Assembly (NCBI RefSeq): GCF_003044185.1
Contig: NZ_PYYB01000001.1
Coordinates: 1,488,001-1,552,000 of the forward strand
From: Paraconexibacter algicola
GTDB lineage: Bacteria; Actinomycetota; Thermoleophilia; Solirubrobacterales; Solirubrobacteraceae
Length of the DNA stretch: 64,000 nucleotides
Reading direction: 5' to 3'
Under the pieces are notes generated by a model. It had not been told where the DNA came from, did not search any database, and saw only the letters and a list, made by a program, of their open reading frames with translations. The translations under genes were made by a program, and so were the position numbers. Below are positions 41,217 through 50,045 of the stretch, piece by piece (the first letter of the stretch is position 1; each line of letters begins with the position of its first letter).

Positions 41217-42452
41217 TCAGAGGTCGGGCGGCGGGGCGTCGTGCAGCAGCGGCACGAGGTCGACGACCGCGCGCAGCGCCGACGCGTGCTCCGCTCCCGC
41301 GAGCTCGAACGCCCGCCGCACCCGGTAGGAGACGGTGTTCTCGTGCACGCCGAGGCGCCGCGCCGTGCGGGCGAAGCTCTCGCCCTCCTGCAGGTAGACG
41401 CGCAGCGTCGCCAGCAGCCGGCGGGTCGCGTCGTCGTCCGCCGCCAGCGGGCCGAGCGTCGCCCGCGCGACCCGGCGGGCCTGCGCGACGTCGCGCGTGA
41501 GCAGGTCGAGCACCGCGACGTCCGGGTAGCGCACCACCGGGCTGCCCTGGCGCACGAGCCGCGCGACCCGCCGGGCGCGCTGCGCCTCGTCGTGCGAGCT
41601 GCGGAAGCCCGCGACGCCGTCCCCGCTGCCGCCGAGCGCGACGCGCGCGCCGCGCGCGCGGGCCAGGACGGCGAGCGGCTCGAGCGCCACGGGCCGCGGT
41701 CTCGGCACCCAGGCGGTCAGCGTCCGCGCGTCCTCGCGCAGGAGCAGCGGCCGGCCGCCGTCCGCCGACAGCGCCTCCGCGAGCTCCCCGGCGAGCGCCT
41801 CGAGCCCGTCGCGCGCCGCGTCGGGCGCCTGCGTCGGCGCCCACGCGACGAGCGCGACGTGCGGGCGCTCGAGGTCGTAGCCCAGCCGCGCGCCCGCGGT
41901 CGCGACGTCGAGCGCCTCCCCGGCGAGGAGCGCGGCGACGGTCTCGGCGCGGACCGCGTCGCTGCCGCCCAGGCGCCGCAGGCGCTCGTCCTCGTAGGCC
42001 TCCACCAGCGGGGCGCTGATCGCGTCGATCCACGTGAAGATGAACGCGGTGGTCGCGTTCAGCGCCTCCAGCACGACCGCGGCGGGGGCGCCGCTGGCGA
42101 CGAGCTCCTCGTGCCAGAGCGCGTGGTAGCCGGACTGCCCGATCCGGTAGACCCGCAGCAGCGCGTCGATCGGCAGGCCGCGCGCGACGAGCCCGCGCGC
42201 CCAGGTCAGCGCGTCCTGCGGCGCCGGGACGATGTGCGGGTCGGTCCACGAGCGGGCCATGACCGTCAGCAGCGCGACGCTCCCGCGGGCCGCGGCGAGC
42301 AGGTCCTCGCGCAGGTCCTCGTCCTCGCGCGGCAGGTCCATCTCGGCGACGACCCGGTCGATCAGCCGCTCGGCGATCTCCTCGACCCGCGGCTCCAGCC
42401 GCGTGGCGACCGCGGTGACGAGCTCCTCGCACGCCCGCGACCGTGGGGGCAA
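41217..42452 (-). CDS. PucR/CdaR-type helix-turn-helix regulator (pucR2)
   Basis: The 411-residue product has the same three-part build as pucR1: RsbRD_N-like helical domain (ERLIDRVVAEMDLPRE, GLVARGLPIDALLRVYRIGQ), middle GGDEF-like domain (HVALVAWAPTQ, GFRSSHDEAQRARRVARLV) and C-terminal HTH (FARTARRLGVHENTVSYRVR). The proposed start is a TTG at 42452; no in-frame ATG or GTG lies between it and conserved sequence, so the start is weakly supported. It lies directly upstream of the P450 gene on the same strand, and divergent from the GMC oxidoreductase gene, both plausible targets. Confidence 0.9.
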   Translation of the reverse strand: MPPRSRACEELVTAVATRLEPRVEEIAERLIDRVVAEMDLPREDEDLREDLLAAARGSVALLTVMARSWTDPHIVPAPQDALTWARGLVARGLPIDALLRVYRIGQSGYHALWHEELVASGAPAAVVLEALNATTAFIFTWIDAISAPLVEAYEDERLRRLGGSDAVRAETVAALLAGEALDVATAGARLGYDLERPHVALVAWAPTQAPDAARDGLEALAGELAEALSADGGRPLLLREDARTLTAWVPRPRPVALEPLAVLARARGARVALGGSGDGVAGFRSSHDEAQRARRVARLVRQGSPVVRYPDVAVLDLLTRDVAQARRVARATLGPLAADDDATRRLLATLRVYLQEGESFARTARRLGVHENTVSYRVRRAFELAGAEHASALRAVVDLVPLLHDAPPPDL

Positions 42453-42584
42453 CCTCGCCGAGCTGCGGGATCCGCGCCATCCGCGCAGCCTGCCACATGG
42501 CGTTGGGGGAATTCACGGAGGAGCCGTCGGGTGACCTGCGACGACCCCGAACACCGGCGTCCGTGCGCGCAGCATGCTCGGCCC

Positions 42585-44195
42585 ATGGAGATCTACGACC
42601 ACATCGTCGTCGGCGCCGGATCGGCCGGGTGCGCGGTCGCGGCCCGGCTCAGCGAGGACCCGGCGCGGCGTGTCCTGCTCGTCGAGGCGGGCGGCGGCGA
42701 CCGCGTCCTCGCCTCGCGGGCACCGGCCGGGTTCTCCGAGCTGATCGACAGCGCCCGCGACTGGGGCTACCTGACCGAGCCCGAGCCGGGACTCGACGGC
42801 CGCCGGATCCCCGAGCCGCGCGGCCGGCTGCTGGGTGGGTGCAGCGCGATGAACGCGATGCTGTGGATCCGCGGCAGCCACCTCGACTACGACGGCTGGG
42901 ACCTGCCGGGCTGGAGCTGGGAGGAGGTGCTCCCGACGTTCCTGCGGATGGAGGACCACCTGCTGCGCGACGACGCGCACGGCCACGGGGGCCCGATGCG
43001 CGTCCGGCGGCTGCGCGACCCGGACCCCGTGGCGCGCGCGTTCGTCGAGAGCTCCGCCGCTGCCGGCATCGCCCGCACCGAGGACCTGTCGGGCCCCGAC
43101 CTCGACGGGGTTTCCCTGGCCCCCACCACCACCTCGGGCGGCCGGCGCTGGAGCACCGTCCGCGGGTACCTCGACGGCGCCCGACGGCGGCCGAACCTGA
43201 CCGTGGTGACCGGGGCGCTGGTGCACCGGGTCGTCATCGAGGGCGGCCGCGCGGTCGGCGTGGAGCTCGAGCGGCGCGGCACCGTCCGGCGCGTGGGCGC
43301 CCGGCGCGAGGTGATCCTCAGCGCGGGGGCGTTCAACACGCCGCACCTGCTGCAGCTCTCCGGTGTCGGTGACGCCGAGCACCTGCGCGACATCGGGGTC
43401 GAGCCGCTGGTCGACAACCCGGCGGTCGGCGCGCACCTGCAGGAGCACCCGTTCACGTTCTGCAACTACGAGCTGCGCGAGCCCTGGCTGGGCCTGTCCG
43501 ACGCGGCCAGGCCGCAGCACGTGCTGCGCTGGCTGCTCACGGGCCGCGGCAAGCTCGCGAGCAACGTCGCGGAGGCGCTCGCGCACGTCCGCACGCTGCC
43601 CGACCTGCCCGCACCCGACATGCAGCTCGTGCACGCCCCCGTGTTCTTCTGGGAGAACGGCAAGGCCGAGCATCCGCGCCCGGCGTTCGCGATCGCCCAG
43701 TCGTACTGGACGCCGGCGAGCCGCGGCACGGTGCGCGCGGTCTCCCGCGACCCGCGCCGGCTGCCCGCCGTGCAGCTGAACCTCCTGACCGAGCGCGCCG
43801 ACCTCGAGGCGATGGTCCGCGGGATCCGGCTGACGCGCGAGATCGTCGCCCAGGGACCGCTGGCGGACATGGTGTCCGTCGAGATCACCCCCGGACCGGA
43901 CGTCCGTACCGGCGAGGAGCTCGAGCGCTGGGTCCGGCGCACCTGTCTGAACACGTACCACCCGGCCGGCACGGCCCGGATGGGCGAGCCCGGGGAGGGC
44001 GTGCTCGACGCCCGCCTGCGCGTGCACGGCGTCGCCGGTCTGCGGGTCGCCGACGCGAGCGCCCTGCCCCGGATCACGCGCGCCAACACGAACGCCCCCG
44101 CGATCCTCGTGGGCGAGCGCTGTGCCGACTTCGTCCGCGAGGACGAGCGGGCCGGAGCCGCCGTCCGCGCGCCGCAGCTCGTCGCCGGCGCCTGA
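42585..44195 (+). CDS. GMC-family FAD oxidoreductase (alcohol/choline dehydrogenase type)
   Basis: The 536-residue product has the N-terminal FAD motif VVGAGSAGCAVAARLSEDP, GMC signature 1 (RGRLLGGCSAMNAMLWIRGS), signature 2 (ILSAGAFNTPHLLQLSGVGD) and a C-terminal catalytic His/Asn region (NTYHPAGTARMG, TNAPAILVGER). It oxidises an alcohol to aldehyde with FAD, coupled to O2 or a quinone. In this island it fits the oxidation of a P450-produced alcohol. It is divergent from pucR2 and followed after 88 bp by pucR3. The ATG at 42585 is preferred because the Rossmann fold begins there. Confidence 0.95.
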   Translation: MEIYDHIVVGAGSAGCAVAARLSEDPARRVLLVEAGGGDRVLASRAPAGFSELIDSARDWGYLTEPEPGLDGRRIPEPRGRLLGGCSAMNAMLWIRGSHLDYDGWDLPGWSWEEVLPTFLRMEDHLLRDDAHGHGGPMRVRRLRDPDPVARAFVESSAAAGIARTEDLSGPDLDGVSLAPTTTSGGRRWSTVRGYLDGARRRPNLTVVTGALVHRVVIEGGRAVGVELERRGTVRRVGARREVILSAGAFNTPHLLQLSGVGDAEHLRDIGVEPLVDNPAVGAHLQEHPFTFCNYELREPWLGLSDAARPQHVLRWLLTGRGKLASNVAEALAHVRTLPDLPAPDMQLVHAPVFFWENGKAEHPRPAFAIAQSYWTPASRGTVRAVSRDPRRLPAVQLNLLTERADLEAMVRGIRLTREIVAQGPLADMVSVEITPGPDVRTGEELERWVRRTCLNTYHPAGTARMGEPGEGVLDARLRVHGVAGLRVADASALPRITRANTNAPAILVGERCADFVREDERAGAAVRAPQLVAGA

Positions 44196-44264
44196 CCCGT
44201 CGGCCGCCCGCGCGACGGTGGAGCGTTGCCCCGATCCCGGCGGGCGGGGTAGGCTCGACGGGTC
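44194..44264 (+). terminator. Nested inverted repeats after GMC gene
   Basis: GACCCGTC (44194-44201, beginning at the stop codon) pairs with GACGGGTC (44257-44264), enclosing a further GGCCGCCCGC/GGCGGGCGG stem. It probably terminates the GMC transcript; the pucR3 promoter box TAGGCT (44250-44255) lies within its distal part. Confidence 0.4.
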
Positions 44265-44283
44265 CCACGGGAGAGGAGACGTG

Positions 44284-45549
44284 ATGGCGCAGGTGACGAC
44301 GGCCGGGGCTTCGCCCGCGTGCCGCGAGGCGGTGCAGGAGATGGCGGAGGCGTTGATCCCCGAGCTCGACGGGGTCGCCGTCCTGCTCGCGGACGCGATC
44401 CACGACCAGATCGAGACGCTCGACCGCTCGCTGCACGACGAGACGATCCGCAGCTGCCGCGCGAACATCGGGCTGATCGCGGAGATGCTCCGCGACGACG
44501 TCGAGCCGTTCACGGCCACCGCCCCGGCGGAGGCCATGCACTACGCGCGCGAGTTCGTCCGCCACGGCCTGCCGATCGAGACGCTCATGCGCGCCTACCA
44601 GGTCGGTCACCAGGTGTACGTCGGCACGATGCTCGAGCGGCTCGCGGTGCGCGTCGCCGACCGCGACCTGCTCGCCGAGACCGTCAGCTACTGCAGCGCC
44701 TGGATGTTCCCGTACCTCGACGCGGTGCAGCTCGGCATCACCGAGGCGTTCATGGCCGAGCGCGAGCGCTGGGTGCGCAGCGCCGCGGCGCTGCGCGCCG
44801 ACGAGGTCCGCGCGATCCTCGACGGCTCCACCGTGGACGAGCAGCGCGCCTCGCAGCGGCTGCGCTACGCGCTCGCCCGCACGCACGTCGCGATCGTCGT
44901 GTGGGGCGAGGAGGGCGAGGACGAGGACGGCACGATCGGCATCTTCGAGCGGATCGCGCACGACATCGAGCGGACGCTCGGCGGGACCGACGCGCTCTGC
45001 GTGCCGCTCGGGCGGCGTACGCTCGCAGCCTGGATCGGGCTGCGGACCACGCCGGACGTCGGGGTGCTGCGCGCGCTGCGCGACCAGGACGCGCTGGTCG
45101 TCGGGGCGCGCGTCGCGGTCGGCGACCCGCACGACGGCATCGACGGCTTCCGCCGCTCCCACGAGGAGGCGCTGCTCGCCCGCCGCGTCGTGCACCTCGG
45201 TCGCCGGGCGCCCGGCGCGGTCGCCCGCTACGGCGACGTCGCGCTCACCGGCCTGCTCACCCACGACGTCGGCGAGGCCCGCCGGTTCGCCGAGCGCGAG
45301 CTCGGGGCGCTCGGCGCGGAGACCGACGCGGCCCGCCGCATCGCCGCGACGCTCCGCGTCTTCCTCGAGGAGGGATCGAGCTTCGTCCGTGCCGCGCGCC
45401 GGCTCGGCGTCCACGAGAACACGGTCGCCTACCGCGTGCGCCGGGCGGGCGAGCTGCTCGGCCACCCGGTCGAGGAGCGCCAGCTCGAGCTGCGCGTCGC
45501 GCTGATGCTCGCGGACGTGCTGCGCCGCTCCGCGCCCGACGCGGCGTAG
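44284..45549 (+). CDS. PucR/CdaR-type helix-turn-helix regulator (pucR3)
   Basis: The 421-residue product repeats the pucR build: N-terminal helical domain (FVRHGLPIETLMRAYQVGHQ, SYCSAWMFPYLDAVQ), middle domain (HVAIVVWGEEGEDEDG, GFRRSHEEALLARRVVHLG) and C-terminal HTH (AARRLGVHENTVAYRVRR). A good SD (GGGAGAGGAG) precedes the ATG, and TAGGCT at 44250-44255 would give a leader of about 22 nt. It follows the GMC gene and is convergent with the secreted serine hydrolase gene (9-bp gap). It probably regulates GMC and/or P450 genes. Confidence 0.92.
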   Translation: MAQVTTAGASPACREAVQEMAEALIPELDGVAVLLADAIHDQIETLDRSLHDETIRSCRANIGLIAEMLRDDVEPFTATAPAEAMHYAREFVRHGLPIETLMRAYQVGHQVYVGTMLERLAVRVADRDLLAETVSYCSAWMFPYLDAVQLGITEAFMAERERWVRSAAALRADEVRAILDGSTVDEQRASQRLRYALARTHVAIVVWGEEGEDEDGTIGIFERIAHDIERTLGGTDALCVPLGRRTLAAWIGLRTTPDVGVLRALRDQDALVVGARVAVGDPHDGIDGFRRSHEEALLARRVVHLGRRAPGAVARYGDVALTGLLTHDVGEARRFAERELGALGAETDAARRIAATLRVFLEEGSSFVRAARRLGVHENTVAYRVRRAGELLGHPVEERQLELRVALMLADVLRRSAPDAA

Positions 45550-45558
45550 GGCTCCGCG

Positions 45559-47370
45559 CTACCGCACGACGACCCGCCGGTGCGCACCGGGCCGGTCGTC
45601 GCCGTCCCCGGTGGCCCGCACGAGCACGGGGACCCGTCGGGTGGCGCGCAGCAGCCGCCGACCCTGCGCGGTCAACGGCACCGACACGACCCGCACCGGT
45701 CCGGGACGCAGCACGAGGCGTCGCGCCGCGACGGTGCGGCGCGGCCCGCCGCGACGGCCCGCCGCGCTGACGACGATCCGGACCTCCATCCGGCGCCCGG
45801 TCACGCCGACCCGCAGCGCCAGCGCGCCCCGCCGCAGCGCCGCCGCCCGCGAGGCGACGGCGGCCCGGCCCAGGCGCACGGTCGCCGCCCGGCCTGGGGG
45901 TCCGGCCGGCGCCGTCGCGGGCGGGCAGGTGCCCAGACGCGCGGCGACCGCGCGGTACAGCGCGTTCCACTCCTCCGCCGCGAACTCGGTTCCGAAGCCG
46001 TAGGCGTCGGGGTCGGTCGGCGGCCCGTCGCCGGGCCGCGAGTCGAGGCCGAAGGCGTGCGAGAGCCGCACGCCGGTGAGGCAGTGGGCGGGGGAGACGG
46101 AGATCTTCTGGCCCTGGAAGCCCGACGCCTGGTAGCTGTCGGGCGTCGGCCCGGCCCACCACTGCAGCGCGTAGCGCCCGCGGGACAGGTCGGTCATGCG
46201 GGTCGAGGTGCGGGTCCACGACTCGGGGACGACCTGCCGGCCCTCCGGCGTGCGGCCGCCGCGGCGGAACAGCTCGCCGAACCGCGCGAGGTCGAACACC
46301 CGCGCGTACAGTCCCTGCGACGCGATCGCGTCCCCGGCTCGGTCGGTGAGGATCCGGGCGTCGCCCGCCATCCCCGCCGGACGCCAGAGCTTCTCGCCGA
46401 GAACCTCGTTGAACGGCTTGCCGTAGACCTCCTCGGTCATCCACGCGAGCACCTGGGTGTTGCCGCTGTTGTAGGAGAAGCGCGTGCCCTGCGGCGCCAC
46501 GCGCGGCAGAGCGCGCAGGAACGCGTTGCGGCCCTGCCCGAGTCGCCCGTCGGTGACGAGGTCCAGCGCCGCCTGGATCCACTGCTGCACCTGCGTGTTC
46601 AGCGCGAGCACCGGGGTGTCCTCGTCCCAGTGGACGCCGGACTCCATCTGCAGGAGGTTCTCGATCGTCGTGCCCTCCCAGGCGCTCCCGCGCAACTGCG
46701 GGACGTAGCGCTCGATCGGGTCGTCGAGGGACCGCACGCGGCCCTCGTCGAGGGCGATGCCGACGACCGCGCTGATCACCGACTTCGTCGCCGACCACGG
46801 CTGGTGGCGGACCTCGGCCGACCAGCCGTTGGCGTAGGCGTCGGTGACGATCCGTCCGCGGTGCACGAACGCGACGATGTCCGTCTCGGTCGTCCGCAGG
46901 AAGTCGCGCAGGGACTTGCGCCGACCGCGCCACTCGTAGCGCAGGTCGCCGAGATCGACGGTCTCGCGCGGGAGCGCCGACGGGGTCCCGGAGGCCGCCA
47001 CGGGCGCGGTCGGCAGGAACGCCTCGGGGCGCACCGCGTCGACCGGGGTGGGGAGGATCAGCGACCCCGACTCCAGGAGGTTCGACACCGTCGCGACCCA
47101 GAAGGTCGGGTCGAGCATCACGTCGGCGCGACCGCGTAGGACGTCGGCCACGCCAGGGAGCGCGACGGTCGGGTCGATCGGTCCGCCCGCGGCGCGCAGC
47201 CGGGCGCCCGGGACCTGGGCGGCGACGGCGCGGGCCGCGTCGGCGGACGCGTCAGCGGACGCGGCCGCGTGCGTGGCCGTCGCCGTCCCCGGCCCGACCG
47301 CGAGCGCGCAGGCGACGGCGATCGTCGCCCCGACCGTCCTGCTGCTCCTCGTCCCCGTCCTGCCGGTCAT
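45559..47370 (-). CDS. Exported serine hydrolase (beta-lactamase/PBP-like family)
   Basis: The 603-residue product has a signal peptide (about 1-36). The beta-lactamase-like domain has catalytic SxxK in WSATKSVISAVVG, the second motif region YNSGNTQVLAW, and late LQWWAGPTPDSY. A C-terminal basic beta domain of about 110 residues (VTGRRMEVRIVVSAAGRRGG, RRVPVLVRATGDGDD) is separated by a Pro-rich segment. Family members are secreted esterases, D-amino-acid amidases or 6-aminohexanoate-dimer hydrolases. The KTG-like motif is not obvious. It lies downstream of the nitrilase-like gene with a 61-bp gap. Confidence 0.87.
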   Translation of the reverse strand: MTGRTGTRSSRTVGATIAVACALAVGPGTATATHAAASADASADAARAVAAQVPGARLRAAGGPIDPTVALPGVADVLRGRADVMLDPTFWVATVSNLLESGSLILPTPVDAVRPEAFLPTAPVAASGTPSALPRETVDLGDLRYEWRGRRKSLRDFLRTTETDIVAFVHRGRIVTDAYANGWSAEVRHQPWSATKSVISAVVGIALDEGRVRSLDDPIERYVPQLRGSAWEGTTIENLLQMESGVHWDEDTPVLALNTQVQQWIQAALDLVTDGRLGQGRNAFLRALPRVAPQGTRFSYNSGNTQVLAWMTEEVYGKPFNEVLGEKLWRPAGMAGDARILTDRAGDAIASQGLYARVFDLARFGELFRRGGRTPEGRQVVPESWTRTSTRMTDLSRGRYALQWWAGPTPDSYQASGFQGQKISVSPAHCLTGVRLSHAFGLDSRPGDGPPTDPDAYGFGTEFAAEEWNALYRAVAARLGTCPPATAPAGPPGRAATVRLGRAAVASRAAALRRGALALRVGVTGRRMEVRIVVSAAGRRGGPRRTVAARRLVLRPGPVRVVSVPLTAQGRRLLRATRRVPVLVRATGDGDDRPGAHRRVVVR

Positions 47371-47430
47371 CCCGCGCCCTCCCGCTCTGGTGAACGCGAA
47401 CGTACAGCGGAGCGGCGCGGGCGGCAAGCG

Positions 47431-48480
47431 CTACGGCGTCGTGGCGAAGTGCTGCTCCTGCTCGTCGGCGACGGGCGGCAGCGCGTCGGGCAGGTCGCCC
47501 GCGGGCATCGACTGCCACTCGTGCTTGCCGCGCAGCCGCTTCTGCCAGTAGTCGAGGCGGCCGTGGTTGTTCATCACGTGCCAGGCGGCGATGTGGGTCG
47601 AGAGGCTCATCGCCGGGATCCAGAAGCGGTCGGCCAGCTCGTCCAGCGGCGCGACCGAGCCGGGGGTCACCTCGGCCGCGACGTGCCCGGCGCCCTGCGC
47701 CTCGGTGCGGCGCGCGAGCACGGTCCCGTCCGCGGCGCAGATCTGGGTCTCGCCGATGCACGTCGTGCGCCACGGCACCACCGGCGCGGCGGGGAACCGC
47801 GCCTCGACCGACCCGACGTGCGCGGCGTAGACGACCGGGGCGCCGACGAGCCGCGCGACCTGGGCGGGCAGCTCGCGGTTCTGCCGCACCCACAGCGCGT
47901 GCTCGCGCTCGACCCAGCGGTTGAGCGGCGGCACGGTCCAGTTCGCGGGGAACGACGGCCAGCACATGCCTCCGAGCACGAGGTCGACGCCACGCAGCCG
48001 CTTCGCGGTGCGGTGGCGCGCCCACTCCCAGCCGGACGCGAGCCCGACGTCGAGCCCGAGCGCCCGGCAGTGCACGCGGCCGTCGTCGTCCCCGCCGCGG
48101 TAGTAGTGGTTCTCCCACGCCGACGGGATGTCCTTGTCGTGCAGGTGCGCGCCGCCGTCGGGCTCCGCGAGCACGTAGGTCCCGTAGGCGTCCCGGCCGC
48201 GCCGGGCGAGGAAGCCGCCGGTCACGACGACGTCGAGCTCGCGCGCCAGCCGCGTCAGCAGCTGGAACGGCGCGCCGTCGACCGGGCGGGTCACGCCGCG
48301 CAGCCGCTTGTTGAACACGTTCGGCGAGGTCATCGCCTCGGGCACGACGATGACGTCGGGCGCGTGCTCGCGGTGCGCGTCGCGGATCAGGTCCTCGATC
48401 GTCTCGAGGTTCCGCTCGACCGCGGCGAGCTCGAGGTCGGCCTGGACGGCGGCGACGGTGATCGGGCGGCGCGCGCTCAT
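47431..48480 (-). CDS. Nitrilase-superfamily (carbon-nitrogen hydrolase) protein with atypical catalytic site
   Basis: The 349-residue product has the nitrilase fold: VAAVQADLELAAVERNLETI, general-base Glu48 in VVPEAM and Lys116 in HLHDKD. At the position where the catalytic Cys normally follows the beta strand (VGxxxCxDxxxP), it reads VGLASGWEWARHRT (Ser149-Gly150), with the next Cys only at 173 in GGMCWPS. The ATG overlaps the FAD oxidoreductase stop as ATGA, so both are co-translated and probably act in one pathway. It may be a non-hydrolytic or altered-mechanism member. Confidence 0.82.
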   Translation of the reverse strand: MSARRPITVAAVQADLELAAVERNLETIEDLIRDAHREHAPDVIVVPEAMTSPNVFNKRLRGVTRPVDGAPFQLLTRLARELDVVVTGGFLARRGRDAYGTYVLAEPDGGAHLHDKDIPSAWENHYYRGGDDDGRVHCRALGLDVGLASGWEWARHRTAKRLRGVDLVLGGMCWPSFPANWTVPPLNRWVEREHALWVRQNRELPAQVARLVGAPVVYAAHVGSVEARFPAAPVVPWRTTCIGETQICAADGTVLARRTEAQGAGHVAAEVTPGSVAPLDELADRFWIPAMSLSTHIAAWHVMNNHGRLDYWQKRLRGKHEWQSMPAGDLPDALPPVADEQEQHFATTP

Positions 48481-49991
48481 GCGACCACCGCCTCGCGGCC
48501 GGCGGGGACCGACGGCGGTGCCGGCACGGGAGCGGCGGCCGCGACGGGCGGGGCGCCGGTCTCCGGGACGGTGGCGGCGGGGCGCCGGGGCGGCGCCGGC
48601 CAGGTCCAGCCCGGGTGCTCGGAGCCGCGGATCAGCCGGGTGGAGCGGAACCGCTTCGCGCGCGCCTCCGCCCGCACGAGCAGGTCGGTGCGCAGGTCCT
48701 CGACCGCGCCGCGCAGCGTCGTGGGCAGCGCACCGGGCCGGTGGCGCAGGTCGTGCGCGACCGCGAGCCCGAGCCCCTGCGCGAGCCGCCGCACCGGCAG
48801 CACGTCCTGCTGGGTGCGCACGCGCTGGAAGACGTCGCTGAGGTCCGGGTCCGGGTCCACGCGCCGGGCGGCCTTGCGGGCCAGGGCGATCAGCACCGGG
48901 GACTGCGGCTGGATCCGCGTCTCCCCGTTGGCGAAGTGGTAGGCCGACAGGCACTCTTCGTCGCGCGCCTGCTCGTAGCGGCGCAGCGTCGCGTCCAGCG
49001 CGCCCGGGTCGTCGAGCACGTCCGCCGCCATCGTGCCGAGCGTGTGGCCCATCCACATCGCGTCGCGCTGCCCGTTGCCGATCACGGGGTCCTTGAAGTG
49101 CCCGGCGTCCCCGGCCAGCGCCCAGCCCGGCCCGCTCGACGGCCGGAAGTACGCGGGCACGTCCGCGGTCGACCGCAGCTTGCTGAGGTTCGTCGCGCCC
49201 TCGATCCGCTTCGCCCAGCCGGGGTGGCGGCGCAGGAACTCCTCCCAGACGCCCTCGGGGTCCTTGCGGGCGCGCGCGACGTCCGAGGCGGGGCCCATCA
49301 CCAGCGCGACGAGGCGCGGCTTCGGCGCGCTGGGGAACGTCATGCAGAAGCTGTCGCCGTCACGCCACTGGTGCAGGGTCGCGTTGTCGCGCGTGTCGAC
49401 GCGCGGGTCGTCGAGGTAGCGGAAGACCAGGCCACGTCCGTTCTTGGAGGCGCGGTAGGGCTGCCAGGCGCCGACGCGCGCGGCGATCGTGGAGCGGCGG
49501 CCGTCGGCGCCGACGACGAGCTTCGCGTGCAGCTCGTGGATCGCGCCCTCGGGGTCCTTGGCCCGCACGCCGCGCACGCGACCGCCGCGCCAGAGCACGT
49601 CGAGCACCTCCCAGCCCTCGCGCACGTCGGCGCCGTGCTCGCGCGCGGTCTCGACGAGCACGGCGTCCTGCAGCGGCCGTGGGATGCACCAGACGTAGTT
49701 GGAGGTCGAGCCGACCGGGCCGCCCCACGGCTCGCGGACGGTGACCTCCTCGTCGAAGCTCAGCTCGAGGTCCTGCATGTAGGAGGGGTCGCGGGCGGCG
49801 ATCTTCTCGAACGCGCCGATGTCCTTGAGGACGTCGACGCCCCCGCCGAACAGCACGTGGGTGGAGAGCTGGTCCGACGGGAAGCTCGACTTGTCGAGGA
49901 CCACCACGTCCCGCCCGGCGCGGGCGAGGACGGCGGCGGCGACGGATCCGGCGCAGCGGGCGCCGACGACGACGACATCATGCTGGGACAT
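48477..49991 (-). CDS. FAD-dependent oxidoreductase (PHBH/geranylgeranyl-reductase-like)
   Basis: The 504-residue product has the N-terminal FAD motif VVVGARCAGSVAAAVLARAG, the middle VVGADGRRSTIAARVG (class A flavoprotein monooxygenase DG motif) and the GD motif ALAGDAGHFKDPVIGNGQRD. A long Ala/Pro-rich tail of about 60 residues ends the protein. The layout fits FAD monooxygenases, halogenase-like or prenyl-reductase-like enzymes acting on hydrophobic substrates. TAGGCT at 50004-49999 places the start exactly on the ATG. It is divergent from a TetR gene (49-bp gap) that probably controls it, and heads a two-gene coupled unit with the nitrilase-like gene. Confidence 0.92.
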   Translation of the reverse strand: MSQHDVVVVGARCAGSVAAAVLARAGRDVVVLDKSSFPSDQLSTHVLFGGGVDVLKDIGAFEKIAARDPSYMQDLELSFDEEVTVREPWGGPVGSTSNYVWCIPRPLQDAVLVETAREHGADVREGWEVLDVLWRGGRVRGVRAKDPEGAIHELHAKLVVGADGRRSTIAARVGAWQPYRASKNGRGLVFRYLDDPRVDTRDNATLHQWRDGDSFCMTFPSAPKPRLVALVMGPASDVARARKDPEGVWEEFLRRHPGWAKRIEGATNLSKLRSTADVPAYFRPSSGPGWALAGDAGHFKDPVIGNGQRDAMWMGHTLGTMAADVLDDPGALDATLRRYEQARDEECLSAYHFANGETRIQPQSPVLIALARKAARRVDPDPDLSDVFQRVRTQQDVLPVRRLAQGLGLAVAHDLRHRPGALPTTLRGAVEDLRTDLLVRAEARAKRFRSTRLIRGSEHPGWTWPAPPRRPAATVPETGAPPVAAAAPVPAPPSVPAGREAVVA

Positions 49992-49998
49992 GCGGGCG

Positions 49999-50004
49999 AG
50001 CCTA
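49999..50004 (-). promoter_or_regulatory. -10 element of FAD oxidoreductase operon
   Basis: TAGGCT on the minus strand, ending 8 nt before the ATG at 49991. Confidence 0.45.
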
Positions 50005-50021
50005 CCCCCGTCCCGGCTATA

Positions 50022-50045
50022 GTTGCAACCCCATTCAGATATGAA
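50022..50045. promoter_or_regulatory. Dyads at tetR start (candidate autoregulatory operator)
   Basis: GTTGCAAC (50022-50029) follows the TATAGT box at 50018-50023, and TTCA-GATA-TGAA (50034-50045) spans the tetR ATG. Both are AT-richer than the surroundings. Confidence 0.4.

Noticed and set aside
42516-42584. Alternative ATG-initiated reading for pucR2 (MARIPQLGE...)
   Set aside because: That frame is not the one carrying the PucR domains and would need a frameshift; the TTG at 42452 is used with a caveat.
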